NCBI GenBank assembly: GCA_905221605.1
Contig: CAJNDS010001391.1
Span: 260,501-324,500 of the forward strand
Length of the DNA stretch: 64,000 bases
Direction: 5' to 3'
DNA from: Symbiodinium natans
Taxonomy: Eukaryota; Sar; Dinophyceae; Suessiales; Symbiodiniaceae
Position numbers and translations under genes: made by a program. The notes under the pieces are model-generated. The model ran no database searches. It saw only the letters and a list, made by a program, of their open reading frames with translations, and was not told the origin of the DNA. This document shows positions 34,600 through 46,100 of this stretch, piece by piece. Each line of letters opens with the position of its first letter. The stretch's first letter is position 1.

Positions 34600-35085
34600 C
34601 TTTTTCACTGCTGGCCTTGAGCGCAGCTAGCTCACTCGCAACTGAGCTCCATTTCAACCGCTTAGCAAACGGTTGATATGGTGAACCGACTGAAAATGAA
34701 ATCATTTAAAGCTTCGGCGCAAAGTGTCGGAGACTTGATGGAAGAGCACCACTTTGTCACAGAGAAGCTCAAAACAATGGCCCTCGTCTTTTTGCGTGGT
34801 TCAACGGTTCAACCGGTTGCTTCCTGGATGACGCCGTTGAAAAGCGCCACTTTGGTGTGAGTTCCTCCTTCTACCTCTTTCTCCATAACAATTGCGCAGT
34901 CCCATTTCTTCTCAGCCTTGTTTACGTGGTGAAGGAAAGCAACGGGGCCACTTCGTTGTAGAGAAATTGGCTTCGTTTGAGCTCCACCCCCAGCCAACTT
35001 CTCCGCAAGAAAAATGGCGCTGTTGTTCTGACCTAGTGGTTGACTTGCAATATCAAGAAGAAGAACAATGCCCGCCACCTTAATC
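34600..35085. repeat. Degenerate tandem repeat of roughly 110-120 bp
   Basis: Three or four diverged copies: each has a ...gcgccactttg / gagaagctc / aaaatggc-like core, visible also as related minus-strand translations (AIFLAEKLAGGGAQTKPISL versus AIVMEKEVEGGTHTKVALF). Probably a decayed satellite-like repeat and not a gene. Confidence 0.5.
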
Positions 35086-35099
35086 TACGGAGAATGAGG

Positions 35100-36090
35100 A
35101 GATGAAGGCGCAAGTTTCCTTCACTTGTTTGTCATCTTTCTCCTTTCCTTTTTCTACTATTTGTCTTGCAGAGTCTTGCAACTGAGCCTCGCCCTTCCAT
35201 CTTGCGTGTCGTCATTCACAAATATGAGCAACAAAGACAAGAGGCCATGTCCCCACCCCTTTCCTCCATGTCCCATGTTTATCCGCTCTTGGAACGCGCC
35301 CAGGAATCGGCGAAGAGGCCCCTTTTCGGAGGTGCGGCCAAGATCGCTACGGTGAGCTGCCATCCGATGCCCTTCGCGGCGGGGGGGGGGGGACACCCTT
35401 TGGCACCTCTGGGAAACGTCTCTCTGCCCGTTTGAGTTCTCGACAGCTCCCACAACTCTGCCCAAGTTTCACCTCGCAACGCACACATGCTGACATTTTC
35501 CTGGAGGTGTTACTGTGGACGCAGCGTGCCATGCTTTCTGGCTACCGCCCGTCGTTCGTCATTCGTTCTTGTTGGGAAAAACAGCCATACTTTAAAGTCT
35601 GCGTGTGGATAGGCATGGGGCAACTGTCAAAAAACCTGCCACGCTTCGGGTTGGACGTATGCCTCCCCTGTGTACTTTTGCTTAGCGGTAATCCGCCGAC
35701 CCCAAGCGGCAGCGGGGCGGCGTCAGTGAAGACCCATAGTGTTTCCTTCACTTCTTACCGTCTCCCCTCACCCATCGTGTCCTCTTCACCCTTACCGTAT
35801 CCGCTCAGCCTCAAACCTCCCTCCCCCTCTTTCCTGCCCATTTGCACTGCCCCAAACCCCGCACCCACCCCCAACTCCCCCCCTTTCCTCTTCATCGAGT
35901 CTGCTGCCGCCTGGTCCCGGTACCCGCTCCCCCCTACCCCACCCCCCCTACCCCCAACCCTCCACCCCCCACCCCCGACCCCTCTCGAAAGAGGGATGCT
36001 GCCGCGGCGTCCCAAACCGCGACCCCCGTCTCTCACAAAAGAAGAAACAATCTCGTTGGTTCGGTTTTCGACAGCAAATCCAAACGACTC
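35100..36090. other. C/T-rich interval with no firm gene
   Basis: Contains a poly-G run (35382-35392) and a long C/T/A-rich stretch (35750-35990). A Cys-rich minus frame (ACVRCEVKLGQSCGSCREL, about 35490-35435) is open but unassigned. Confidence 0.3.
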
Positions 36091-36091
36091 G

Positions 36092-36130
36092 AAAACAGGG
36101 TTTAGGGTTTAGGGGTTTAGGGTTTATAGA
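36092..36130 (+). repeat. Interstitial telomere-like tract (TTTAGGG)
   Basis: agggtttagggtttaggggtttagggttta: four imperfect TTTAGGG units. Confidence 0.8.
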
Positions 36131-36395
36131 AGTTGTATAGGGTTTGTGTCTCGAAATCCACATCCCCACCCACACCCCCACCACACCCACCACTTTCGGC
36201 AGCATTTCCACACCACCCCGGAGGTAGCTGCCACGGCGCCTTGCGACTTCTGTTAAGGAGGTGTCCTTCCTCTGTAGGGATACCCTTCCATCAGCCGCAG
36301 CCCGAGCCCCACAAATGCGTGCAGCACAAAGATGAGAAAAGACAAAGAGGAGCCAGCAAGAGGGCGAGAAGCAGTGGAAGACTGCGCGTGGTCTC

Positions 36396-36567
36396 TCTCT
36401 CTCTCTCTCTCGCTCCCCTTTTCTCTTTCTCTTTATCTTTCTCTTTCTCTTTCTCTTTCTCTTTCTCTTTCTCTTTCTCTTTCTCTTTCTCTTTCTCTTT
36501 CTCTTTCTCTTTCTCTTTCTCTTTCTCTTTCTCTTTCTCTTTCTCTTTCTCTCTCTCTCGCGCTCGC

Positions 36568-36613
<46 letters not shown>
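36396..36613. repeat. (CTTTCT)n and (CT)n array
   Basis: About 22 copies of ctttct flanked by (CT)n, with a (GCTC)n block near 36561-36578. Arg/Glu/Lys-rich or Ser/Leu-rich frames through it are artefacts. Confidence 0.98.
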
Positions 36614-36614
<1 letters not shown>

Positions 36615-36903
36615 AACAGCACAGAGGGCCGCTTTTTTTTGCCGTGCGCACGACACCATTGCTCAGCGGCGCTAGTGAAAGCAGCCTTATAAAATTGCAA
36701 AAAGTTTATGAATTCAGCAAAGATTAATTAGGGTGGGCTGTTATGTGGTACCACCAGGTTCGAGGGGTGGTTGGGGAGAGGGGGGGAGGTGGTTGAGGTG
36801 GAAGTTGGGGCTGGGGAAATCGGCACACCTTGGGCGAAAGCTTTTCGGAGTACCAAGGGTGAGCTTGGCCTGGCCGTAGCCGCCCAAAATGGGAAGTGCT
36901 TGC

Positions 36904-36926
36904 CCCCCCCCCCCCCCCCCCCCCCC
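36904..36926. repeat. Poly-C tract
   Basis: Uninterrupted C run of about 23 nt, the second long one in the window on the plus strand. Confidence 0.95.
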
Positions 36927-37256
36927 ACCCGGCACACGTCGACGGCGAAGTCGAGTCGGACATAGAGAGGGGCAGGGTTTTGGATCGGGGTTTCGGCTTG
37001 AAGGTACAGTGACATGAGAGTTTAGAGCTTGGGGGTCAAAGCAACTATGGTTTTCAGCTGCCCTCGGCGGCACTGGCGGTAGCCATTAAATGGTCTTGGG
37101 TGGGACTCTGAGCAACAGAACTGTTGGGTTAACAGCATCCCAGCTCCCGAGCGCGAGTGGGTTTTGCACCTGTGAAACAGCTGCCGCCAATAAGATTCCC
37201 CGAGGAAAAGAAGTTGAGTCTGGAACTTTCCGGGAGCATGCCACCAAGCCAAAAAC

Positions 37257-37350
37257 AGTAGAAGCGGACGAGACCGTGACAGCCAAAAACCGTACAAGCG
37301 GACGAGACCGTGACAGCCAAGAACAGCAGATGCGGACGAAACGTGCAAGG
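37257..37350. repeat. 34-bp minisatellite, 2.5 copies, inverse of the 6.1-6.4 kb array
   Basis: The reverse complement reads ggctgtcacggtctcgtccg then cttctactgtttt, the same unit as at 6131-6391. Confidence 0.9.
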
Positions 37351-37486
37351 CTCACTATGGCTCGCTGTGGTCATCTGCTCTGCTTCCATGAGATGGAAGT
37401 TCTATAGCGCATTTTGGCAAACAAAAGGATCACCGCACATTACACCTGAAGGCCCAAGCCCGCGTCTGCCCTACAGCCTCACCGTG

Positions 37487-37978
37487 CTACGCCGCTACAC
37501 TGTTACACGCCTCAAGAAGATCTCTTTTGCTCTCAGATCTGAGGCCCCCGGCGCCGGCCAGAAGTGCTTTGGCCCTTTGCCAGGCGTGCGGGTTTTGCGG
37601 GTAGGTCCGGGCCAGAGCTCCAAGGGTGCGAACGACGGTGCGACGGAGGGCCCTTCGGAGCGCATTCTTGTCACCACGCTCACTACGGTCACTACGGTCA
37701 CCACAGTCACCAGGCTCTGCGAGGCTCCGAGCGGCAAGAGCGGCCAGGGCGGCAAGAGCGGCAAGGGCATGTCTCCAGCTACCCCAGTGCACCTGACGGA
37801 CCTGACCACTGATCGTGTCGAAAGAGCCGTTGAGGCGTGAGGCCTGCGAGGTGCAGGCTGACATTGCCAGAGTGGCGCGTGCAGAGCCTGGACCCGGACA
37901 GGCCAGAGTCCATGGCGCCTGTCTCACCCCTTCAATATCGAAGGAGGCCCACGATGTCCAAGGCAGCGTCCGAGGCAT
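37487..37978 (-). CDS. Open reading frame of 163 codons, unknown
   Basis: Opens with ATG. Ala/Leu/Arg-rich and possibly helical (LRRTVVRTLGALARTYPQNP, about 37645-37585). No family was recognised; an antisense plus-strand frame over the same stretch is also open, so coding status is uncertain. An in-frame 9-bp-like Ala-Ala-Leu repeat is present near 37740. Confidence 0.25.
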   Translation of the reverse strand: MPRTLPWTSWASFDIEGVRQAPWTLACPGPGSARATLAMSACTSQASRLNGSFDTISGQVRQVHWGSWRHALAALAALAALAARSLAEPGDCGDRSDRSERGDKNALRRALRRTVVRTLGALARTYPQNPHAWQRAKALLAGAGGLRSESKRDLLEACNSVAA

Positions 37979-38779
37979 TAGCCGCTAATCACTTGCGTCA
38001 CTGCTCAGGTCAATTTGGAGCTGACCAGCCCATCGCAAGTTGCCCCATTAGGTACTCAGAACCCGTAACGAACAGTCAGATTAAACCCTCGCCCTTGGGC
38101 AGCCTTCGACCAAAGCCTGCTTCGGCATCTGACGCGTTGAACACGTCACTCTCCACATGGCCATTTCGCAATCCACTGCACACTATGTTCTCCGGATAAG
38201 CCACAGGGCTCGCTCAGGGCAGCAATGTCTCATTCTGCCTACACACACAGGCATGCATGTTTGAAAGGGACATGACGTCGCCGTCGCACCCTCGTCGGTC
38301 CTTGAACACGTGAGGCATAATGGAGAAGCACTTTGTGCTTCTCTAAGCGCCTACGTGAACTCCCAAGCCTCAGTCGTCCTCTATGTCATCAAGGTCGGCA
38401 TCCTCCTTTCAGGTTTAGCAAGCAGGGAGGAAGACTTCTAAGACGTGCCTCACAACTGGGTCGCTGGTGTCGGCAGTAGCCCACCTCACCAAATAAAGCC
38501 GCATCGTACACCAGAACGTCGGACCTGCATCTCTAGGGCACGGTCTCTTAGATGCAGTTAACACAGCATGCAGCAGAGTCTGCTACCTTTTCCCCACAGT
38601 CCCACAAGATCCTAAGCTTTCCACTTGGTCGGATAACCATTCTCCTCTTTCTTGCCTTCACTTCGGCACATAGTGGATCGAAAAGCGCAGGCACTAGAAG
38701 CTAGCACCAATTTTTTCGGTGCAACAATGTGCAACAACCACATCACAAGACTGGGACCCAGACGTTCCTCCCCTTCTTG

Positions 38780-40766
38780 GCCTTGCATGAAAATCAGCTT
38801 GCCGCTCCTCGGCAAGGACAAGTCGGACACACAGCACGCAGATGCACGCAGATGCACGCAGACACATATGCATGCTGCTTGGCACGGAGACACACGGCAT
38901 CACACATCGCAGCTCCTTGACCTGATTTCGTCTCGCTTCAAGACGCCGCTCTCGATCATCTCCGCATCGAACTTGGCCTGCACTTTTCTGGTGCGGGATC
39001 AAGCTTGATCAAAGCTTGAAACCCGATCAGCCCTTCCCCGCCGGGCCTTCCAAGCTGCAAAACTCTCCGCCGTGATCCGCTCGCTCTCGGGGCAAAGCGC
39101 CTTCTCCGTCAGTCCTCAAGGCTAAAGCGGCTAAAGCGGCTAAAAGCGGCTACAGCGGCTAAAGCGGCTAAAGGCTTAAAAACATTAAGGCGAACTCTGT
39201 GTCACTGTGAACCTGAGGCATCCACCCTTCCACTCAGGTTCCTGCTCCTCCTCATCATCATCCTCCTCGGCATCCTCAAACAAGAACTGCAGTTGACCCA
39301 GGTTACAACCTTGGCCTTGCTGTGTCCTCGTCATCTTCCCCATCGTCCTTCACAGATCTGCACAGCAGAACCACGCCGTGACACGCGAAAATCTGTCAAA
39401 AAAAAGGGGCCAAGAAAGTCACACAAAGCCGCTTACAACGCTCTCCTCGGCAGCCGCTTGCCGCAGCATCATCTGCTCGTGCATGGACAACTCCTTTTGA
39501 TTGTTCTCCTTCAAGAAGTCCTGGTGCATGAGCCCCAGCAGAGACAAACGGGGGCGGGGGGGACAAGTTGGAACTGAAACGGACTCAACACCTCTCAAGA
39601 ACATGTAGTTGTGCTCCCCACCAGACTGACCGACGTCCCAAGCTTGATCAAAATGCTCGAAACAGCTGTGGCCAGTGCCGTCCTGACATGCCTCCGTTAC
39701 TGGGTAGATCATCGCCATTCCCAGCGACGACTCGATGGTCTCCTTCTTTCTTGTCTTGTGGGGAGAAGACCAGAACAACAAAGGAAACACCTGCACACAC
39801 ATTTAAGAACATGCCAAGAACGCACGCACGCGCACATGCACGCACACCGCACGCACACCGCACGCACACCGCACCCACACCGCACCCACACCCACACGCG
39901 TGCGCGCGCGCAGAGACACAGAGACACACGACAAAGAGAGGCACGTATACGAGAGAGAGGGAGAGGGAGAGAGAGAGGGGGGTGGCAGGCGTACCATGCG
40001 CAATATCCATAGGTCCATGTAGGTGAATGTAGGTCCATATAGGTCCCTGTAAGTCCACCAAAAAACGAACGAAAGCCAAAAACCTTGAAATGCCTAAACC
40101 CGAGGGGCGTCCAAGACCCAACATAACCAGAGCCCCGCGGAACCCTGACCTAAGCCTAACCCAAACCTCGCGGCGCCTTTACACGCTCCCGCAGCAACTC
40201 AAGCTTCTCGTCGCCAAGCCCCTGGACGTCCTTCGAAAGACAACTGCCAGCTTGTTTCGAACTCGACATGGTCAACTATAACAAGAAAGTGTCTCTTCCC
40301 TGCTCCTCCAGCTGCCACTCTGGTGGTTCATCTGGGTAGGTGTCAGTGTACGTCACATGCAGCACGACGCCGACATGGTTCTCCTGCAAGGAGTCATAGC
40401 ACTGACAACTTCCAACACTCAGGCTGCGAAGCAAGCGCTCCTCCTCTCCACCAGGGAAGGGCAGAAGCTTTATGGCAAACCTTGAGAGCTCATGCATTGA
40501 GCGTGGCAAGGCCAACCCATATGCCGAAAGATGGCGCCGAGGTCGAGATTAGATGGACATGAGGGGGCTCGCCAAGGCGCCCCACTCCTTTTCAGAAATA
40601 CTCTTGAACTCCTCACCCTCAAAGATCGACTGCAACGCCTGCACACGCAACAAAACAAAGGAGTCGTTGAGGGTTGGCAGAAACGAGAAGAGCCCCAGTC
40701 TCCCCGAGGCGCGCAACACCCTGAGACACTCAAAGGAGACGCCTCGATCTCCAAGGCTTGCTCCTC
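38780..40766 (-). CDS. RWD-domain protein, RWDD1/Gir2 (DFRP2)-like, at least seven exons
   Basis: Gir2/RWDD1 proteins bind DRG GTPases and the translation regulator Gcn1 on ribosomes. Exons join in phase: EEQALEIE (40766-40743), ALQSIFEGEEFKSISEKEW onward (40638-40559), FAIKLLPFPGG to VTYTDTYPDEPPEWQLEEQ (40480-40294, with the RWD Y-P-x-x-x-P motif), DVQGLGDEKLELLRER (40230-40183) and ETIESSLGMAMIYPVTEA (from 39742). Donors are GC (40742), GT (40558), GA (40293) and GT (40182). Further likely exons: NNQKELSMHEQMMLRQAAAE (about 39510-39450), an acidic Asp/Glu run (about 39345-39240), AKFDAEMIESGVLKRDE (about 38985-38925, equal to the W-K-A-K-F-D-A-E stretch of RWDD1) and SGKLIFMQGQEGEE (about 38825-38780). 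The first exon with the start codon was not found. Confidence 0.85.
39121..39175. repeat. 9-bp array gctaaagcg
   Basis: About six copies of ggctaaagc/ggctacagc. It lies within the span of the RWD gene, between exons. Confidence 0.9.
39824..39905. repeat. CA-rich array gcacgcacacc
   Basis: Tandem 11-bp accgcacgcac-type units, inside the 440-bp intron between 40182 and 39743 of the RWD gene; followed by a purine tract 39948-39981. Confidence 0.85.
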
Positions 40767-40888
40767 CTGAAAAAACAAGAGGAGAGAGGGACGAGAAACG
40801 TCTGAAATGCAGCAATCGTAAACATCTCGTACTTGCGAATACAGTTTGCTGACTTATCAAGACAAAGAGTAGGAGTTCTCTCTCTGAG

Positions 40889-40957
40889 AGCTCTCTTTCT
40901 CTCTCTCTCCCTCTCCCTCTCTCTCTCACTCTCTCTCTCTCTCTCTCGCTCTCTCTC
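40889..40957. repeat. (CT)n microsatellite
   Basis: Long CT tract with small interruptions, just upstream of the first recognised RWD exon. Confidence 0.9.
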
Positions 40958-41920
40958 GTCCTCGTGGGCCATTGGCCTATCGCTCAAGTAGGCGCATTTT
41001 GCAGCAGCCTCTGTTGTGTGGATTGTCTTATGCGGCTTCTGCACCACATTGCAACATATCCAAACAGGTTACACCTTGCAAGATTGGAAGCAGCATGGGC
41101 ACTCGCTGCAGGTTCACACACGACATGACTAAGTCTTGCAGAGCCAGTAACGGCCGTCGACAGGACTGAGCCGAACCTTTCAAAGCATGAAAGAGACGTG
41201 GTGTGAGCTCGTAATGTCAGCTTGCAGACTCTTTTTGTAGCACCAGGCCGACTAAGCCGGCTGTGCCGCCATGCTCTGCGCACCTACGACTCGGCTCGGT
41301 GAAACTTGACGTGAACGTTGAACCGGCGTTGAGCCGACGGCCATGGCTAGGGCGATGCCTAGCCAGCAACGCTCGCCGGCAACGCTATTCGAGTCTAAAC
41401 CTGCGCTCAAGAGACGCAGGACGCAGGACCTAACTAGAAACTCTCAATTCCGGTATGGTGCGGAGGACTTGCGGATCGAGGCGATGCGCCCTGGCCCGGG
41501 GCAGAAACAGCAAGGAGATGAACGCGCTTTGGTGCACCATGGTGCACGTGCATCAGGAACCCCTTTTGCCACCCCGGCACCTAGGAAGCCGCGAGCTGGA
41601 GGCCGCGGAGCCTGGAAGAGAGGAGAGAAGAGAGGAGAGAAGAGAGGAGAGAAGTCAGGAGAAGAGATTCCCTGCAAAATCGGTGCTATATCAGGCTTCG
41701 CACATGAAGCTTCTGAGGAAAATTCCTACTAACAACCGTGCGTCTGAAGCCGGGGCCTTCGCGGCCACAGCCTGCGCCTTCCCAAAACAGAAACGCTCAA
41801 AAACAATGATTTCGCGGCGACTTTCAAAGAAGGCCCACTGAAACGGCCGAATATTTTGTGGATGTTTCCGGCGCCTCCAGGGACTCGGCGTAGAGGCTCG
41901 CCAGCCGCTCCTTGCAAGAG

Positions 41921-42463
41921 ATGGCGACAGATGAGGAGGTGGAAGAAACACAGGCCGTGTCATGGGCCTCACCCTTCTCCGAGCTCTTCTCAGAGCCTGC
42001 GACACAGGTTCAGATGTGGTTCCGATGTGGTTCCGCCTACTCAGCCTATTCAAGCCCATTCTCCCCTACTCAGCCCTACTCCTTCTCCCCGCCTTCGGGC
42101 TCCTCGTGGAGGGGCGCCTGGAAGCTCAGCCTCGGCACGGGAAGCATGGGCAATGGGGTGGAGGCACCGATGCAAAGCAGAGCAGGGTTGCGCTTTTTGT
42201 CAGATGCGGAGGAGAAGGGTGGAAACCACCAACAACAACCACAAAGAGGAGAAGTCGCGCGGAGGTATCAAAACAAATGCCCTTCCATTCCGCTGGGCCT
42301 GTCGGGCAGCAAGGTCCCAAAGCCTCAGCATACACCACAGATCAAACATGCGATAACAACGCAAGCGAGGCCCTTCTTCTCTAGAGATTTGCCCCGCATC
42401 TCGGTGCCGCACTCAGTCGGCTGGGCTGGAGTGTTTCGAAGCTCTTCCTGTTCACAGCCATAA
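41921..42463 (+). CDS. Plus-strand open reading frame of 180 codons, unknown
   Basis: The ATG at 41921 opens MATDEEVEETQAVSWASPFS and continues Ser/Pro/Gly-rich to 42463. No domain was recognised. All confident genes here are on the other strand, so this may be a chance frame; no splice sites or homologous motif support it. Confidence 0.2.
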   Translation: MATDEEVEETQAVSWASPFSELFSEPATQVQMWFRCGSAYSAYSSPFSPTQPYSFSPPSGSSWRGAWKLSLGTGSMGNGVEAPMQSRAGLRFLSDAEEKGGNHQQQPQRGEVARRYQNKCPSIPLGLSGSKVPKPQHTPQIKHAITTQARPFFSRDLPRISVPHSVGWAGVFRSSSCSQP

Positions 42464-42719
42464 CGCATCCCATGTATTTTGCGTGCGAGTCAAAGAGTCT
42501 CCACCCTCATAGAGAAGTGTCCTGTCCGGGATGAGGGTGCTGAAGCTCCCCCGATCCTGCACGCGGAATGTCTTGGACTGAAGTCGCAAAGGGCCCGTGC
42601 CACGACCTTTTCCCTCCTTTCCCCCCTTGCCCCCCTTTCCCCCCTGTCCGGGACGAGCGTCCGGAAGCTGGCCCTGTCCTCGAAGCCGAGATAAGGAGCA
42701 CAACCCCAAGGAACAAAAG

Positions 42720-43180
42720 CCTAAAAGAAGAAAAGCCTTGAAGAAGACAGGCCGAGAAACCTCTCAACATCCGTTCTGGGACACCGGGCAGGCACCAGCG
42801 TGGCAAGGGTGGCGAAGCTCTCGCCGTGCGCCCAGGCCTGCCACCGCCACAAGTGCCATCGCAATGTGCCTCTCAGAACCTCAAGTCTCTCTGATTGAAC
42901 CTCCCTAAATGATCCAGGGTTTGGAAGCACATGAGTTTCTAAAGTTTCTACACCATCAGTATCCACACACAGCCTGAGGCTCATCTGCGCGGGGCTCATC
43001 GGTCTGCGCACGTGACGAATATCGTGACTCCAGTCTTGAGCATCGAAGACTCAGAGGCTCGGGCAAGCAAGGTCGGGGCGTTGGTGCGGATTGATGCGGC
43101 CTCGCCGGGGCAGAAGGCATCTCCGTCGCAGCACCACATCAGAGAAAGCACACAAGGTGACCCAATGACCCAAGGTGCGG
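42720..43180 (-). CDS. Uncharacterised coding segments
   Basis: Two minus frames look protein-like: about 43150-43000 (GDAFCPGEAASIRTNAPTLL) and about 42960-42780 (LPNPGSFREVQSERLEVLRG). They could be neighbouring exons. No family was recognised. The flanking 43200-46900 stretch holds more unassigned open frames and no recognisable domain. Confidence 0.3.
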
Positions 43181-46100
43181 CCACAGCCCGGCCCCCATCA
43201 GCCCATCAGCCCATCAGCCCCTTGGCCGGCCTGAGAGGTGAAGGGCTCCTGGAGACCACGCTTCTCAATAAAAACAAAACAAGCGAGGAGTGCTGACACG
43301 CTACACGAGAAGCACTCCGAATCAATGACGGTTTCTCGCGACGACAGCTAGCGAAGAGAGTTGCATTTGACAGGGCATTCTGTCGAAGCGGCGACGTATG
43401 GCGAAGTCCGGTTCACTCGAGTTCTCGCCGTGCCTCGGGCAAGTCGTCCCTCTCGACGAAGGGGCTACAACATCCGCAGTGCCTGCCACGCAACGTCTAC
43501 ATGGTCTACAGATTGCTCTCTCCATCGTGCGAACGTCACACTGGGGCATGGGCTGGCCCATCCCACTGCACTGAGCTATGCGACTGCTGGCGACTTCGGC
43601 TTGCTGAGGTTGTCTGTTTCTGCGTTTCACCAGAGTCTCATGACCTACAAGACTAGCTGAAAAGTCGTCAACATGTTGTGGAGGGAGTGCATGTCATGAA
43701 AGATGGCTCTCTTTGGCAGCCTCTTTGAGCCAGACTTCCGAGGGGCCCAGGCTGTCTAAGAGACCTAAACCGTCAAGCGCCGCAGCGAAAGGGCCATCTA
43801 TGTTTTTTGATGTTTTCTTGGGCAGGCGGCCGACGGCCGTGTTCGGCCGCGACCAATTGTGGCGCTCAGATCGTCTCAGGTGGTCTTCTCAGGTCCGCTC
43901 TCGGGTTGCACAACCCTTGAGAGCTGGCGCTGGAGAGCCCGGGCCTTCCACATGTGCGATCGCGTGCTGACACGTGTGCCCCGTTGAGTCACAGGAGGTT
44001 CTGCACGATGCAACAGCATCTTTCCTCGGAGAAGGCCATCGCAAATCGGCGGTTGTTCAAGATGTCCTGATGCAAAACCGACGGAGCTCCGCAGGAAGAG
44101 CCAACCAAAGGCAGAAGTGGAATCCTTCAGAAGGCTTGCCACGGCTGCAGCGGCTGCAGCGCTCTCAGCGCATCTCGCAGCCTCGAGCGGGCCTGCACAG
44201 CACGCTTCATGTTGTTCGCCGGCGACATCCTGTGACCATGACCAGGAGTGTTCTCTAAGTGGGCTGCCAAAGGAAACTTGCGCGGCCTTCAGAGCTCAAC
44301 CCGGCTTGTAAAAAAAGAGGTGGAAACTACCGAAACTACCCGTGACTCGGATGACTCGACCCAACAGAGGCCGTCGCCGCACGCAGCAGGGCAACGACTG
44401 CCGTCGGATGCCCGGCTTCAACCTCTGCAACCAGCGCAGAGATGGAGAGGGGGTTTCAGCCAGGGTTGCCAACAAGAAACTGCGACAAACACGTGCCATC
44501 ATGTGCCATCCTGTGTCACTTTCTGGCCTGGCTTCTTGCGGCCGCTGTAACCGCCTGGTACGCAAAATGCCATGGTAACCATTGTCCCAAGGGCAACGTG
44601 GCCACGTGGCCACGTAGCCACATAACCACAGAGCTGCTATATCAAGTGAGAGCCTGCAAAGCCAGCGCCGTTGAAAAGTCCACCAACCGGCCTCAGCTAG
44701 CTTGCATTAGCTTGCTGATTATTACGTTGTCGGGTGCCGACTTTCGATGCCGGACGAAAGTACGCTCTGAGATGGGAGCGAAGGATAGCATGCAGGGTCT
44801 CGTCGCAAAGTCGGGCGGTCACCTCAGGGAGACAGCGTAGCCTGTCCGCTAAAGCGAGAGCGAGAGAGATAGGCGCGCCTTTGTCACCAACACGGCGGCT
44901 GAACAGCAAGTCAGGATCTCTGCCCCCCTCGCCACCCAGGCACGTTCGTCTTGGGAGCCTGTTGCCAGCATCAACTGGACACTGAGGCACTGATAGCCAG
45001 TGTCAGTGCGAGAGATCCAAGGCGCCGGCTTCGCGACAACTCCATCAGCGCACGCAACGCAGTCTTGCCCAAGGCTGGCCTCCTGCTCCTGTAGCTGTAG
45101 CTTGTGCTGAGCACTCACAGCATGCCAAAGCCCAAATCTGTGCAAAGCGGAAGTCTGGACTAGACGCAAACAACGCTTGCAAAGATTCGCGAAGTGACTT
45201 CAAGACAAAAGTTACAACTGGGAGCTCTTGGCTGTGTCTATCTGTCCATACACCTGTCGAAGGCTGGCATTGCAGGGCGGGGCGGAGATAACACCAGATA
45301 GTAGCGCTTGTTCTTTCTTCGGGGTTCGAAGCTTTGTTCTGTTTCCTGTGTATGTTCGGTTTACAAGTCAAAAAGAATACTGTGGTAGGCTCAGGGCTTG
45401 CTTGGGGCTCGCAAAACATCGCGCAAAGTTTGCAAAAAGGCGAAGCCCCCCCCCCCCCCCGAACTCTTCAGCACTTGGCTCGCAGCCCGCAGCGGCGGGA
45501 GAGAGCGACCAGCAAGTCGCCAGAGACCTCAGAAAGTAGAGAGGGAGAGCGAGCGAGAGAGAGAAAGAGAGAGTCACCCAAGTGTGAATACGTCTCGCTT
45601 GGACATCTTCGGGCCCGCTCTCTCTCTCTCCACCCCGGAGTTAGAGCGCTCTTCTCCATGTCTTCTCGGGTCCCCCCTCCGTGCCTCGCGGCCTTCGCTT
45701 CCAAAGGCATTGGCCTGCAGGACTCCGAATTTCGGGTATTCTGCCTTTCCCCTTGCCGTGAGTGGCTGAGGGCTGTGCAGCCCGAAGCTTGTTGATTCGG
45801 CCGAGATCCTCTGCCCAAGAGCTTTCCTTGACCTCTGAGCAGGGGCAACACGCGTGAGCTGGAAGTCACATGCCGGGACATGCCGGGACGTTGTTGTCAT
45901 CTGGTTTTAGTTCAACACCTTGGACAGACTAGTATCAAGGTAAGTGAGTCGATGAGAGAGGCATGGATTTCACAAGAACACCAGAATACAAGGGAACATG
46001 CCACCGAAAAGGGTGAGAAACGGGTGACTGGTGCCTGGTTTTCTTGGCCTGGCTCATTTCGTGCACAAGGAGTACACAAGACTTCGCTCCGCGCAAGAGA

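Noticed and set aside
35948-36700. Arg/Lys/Glu-rich minus frame of 250 codons and Ser/Phe-rich plus frame
   Set aside because: Generated by the (CTTTCT)n and (CT)n arrays.
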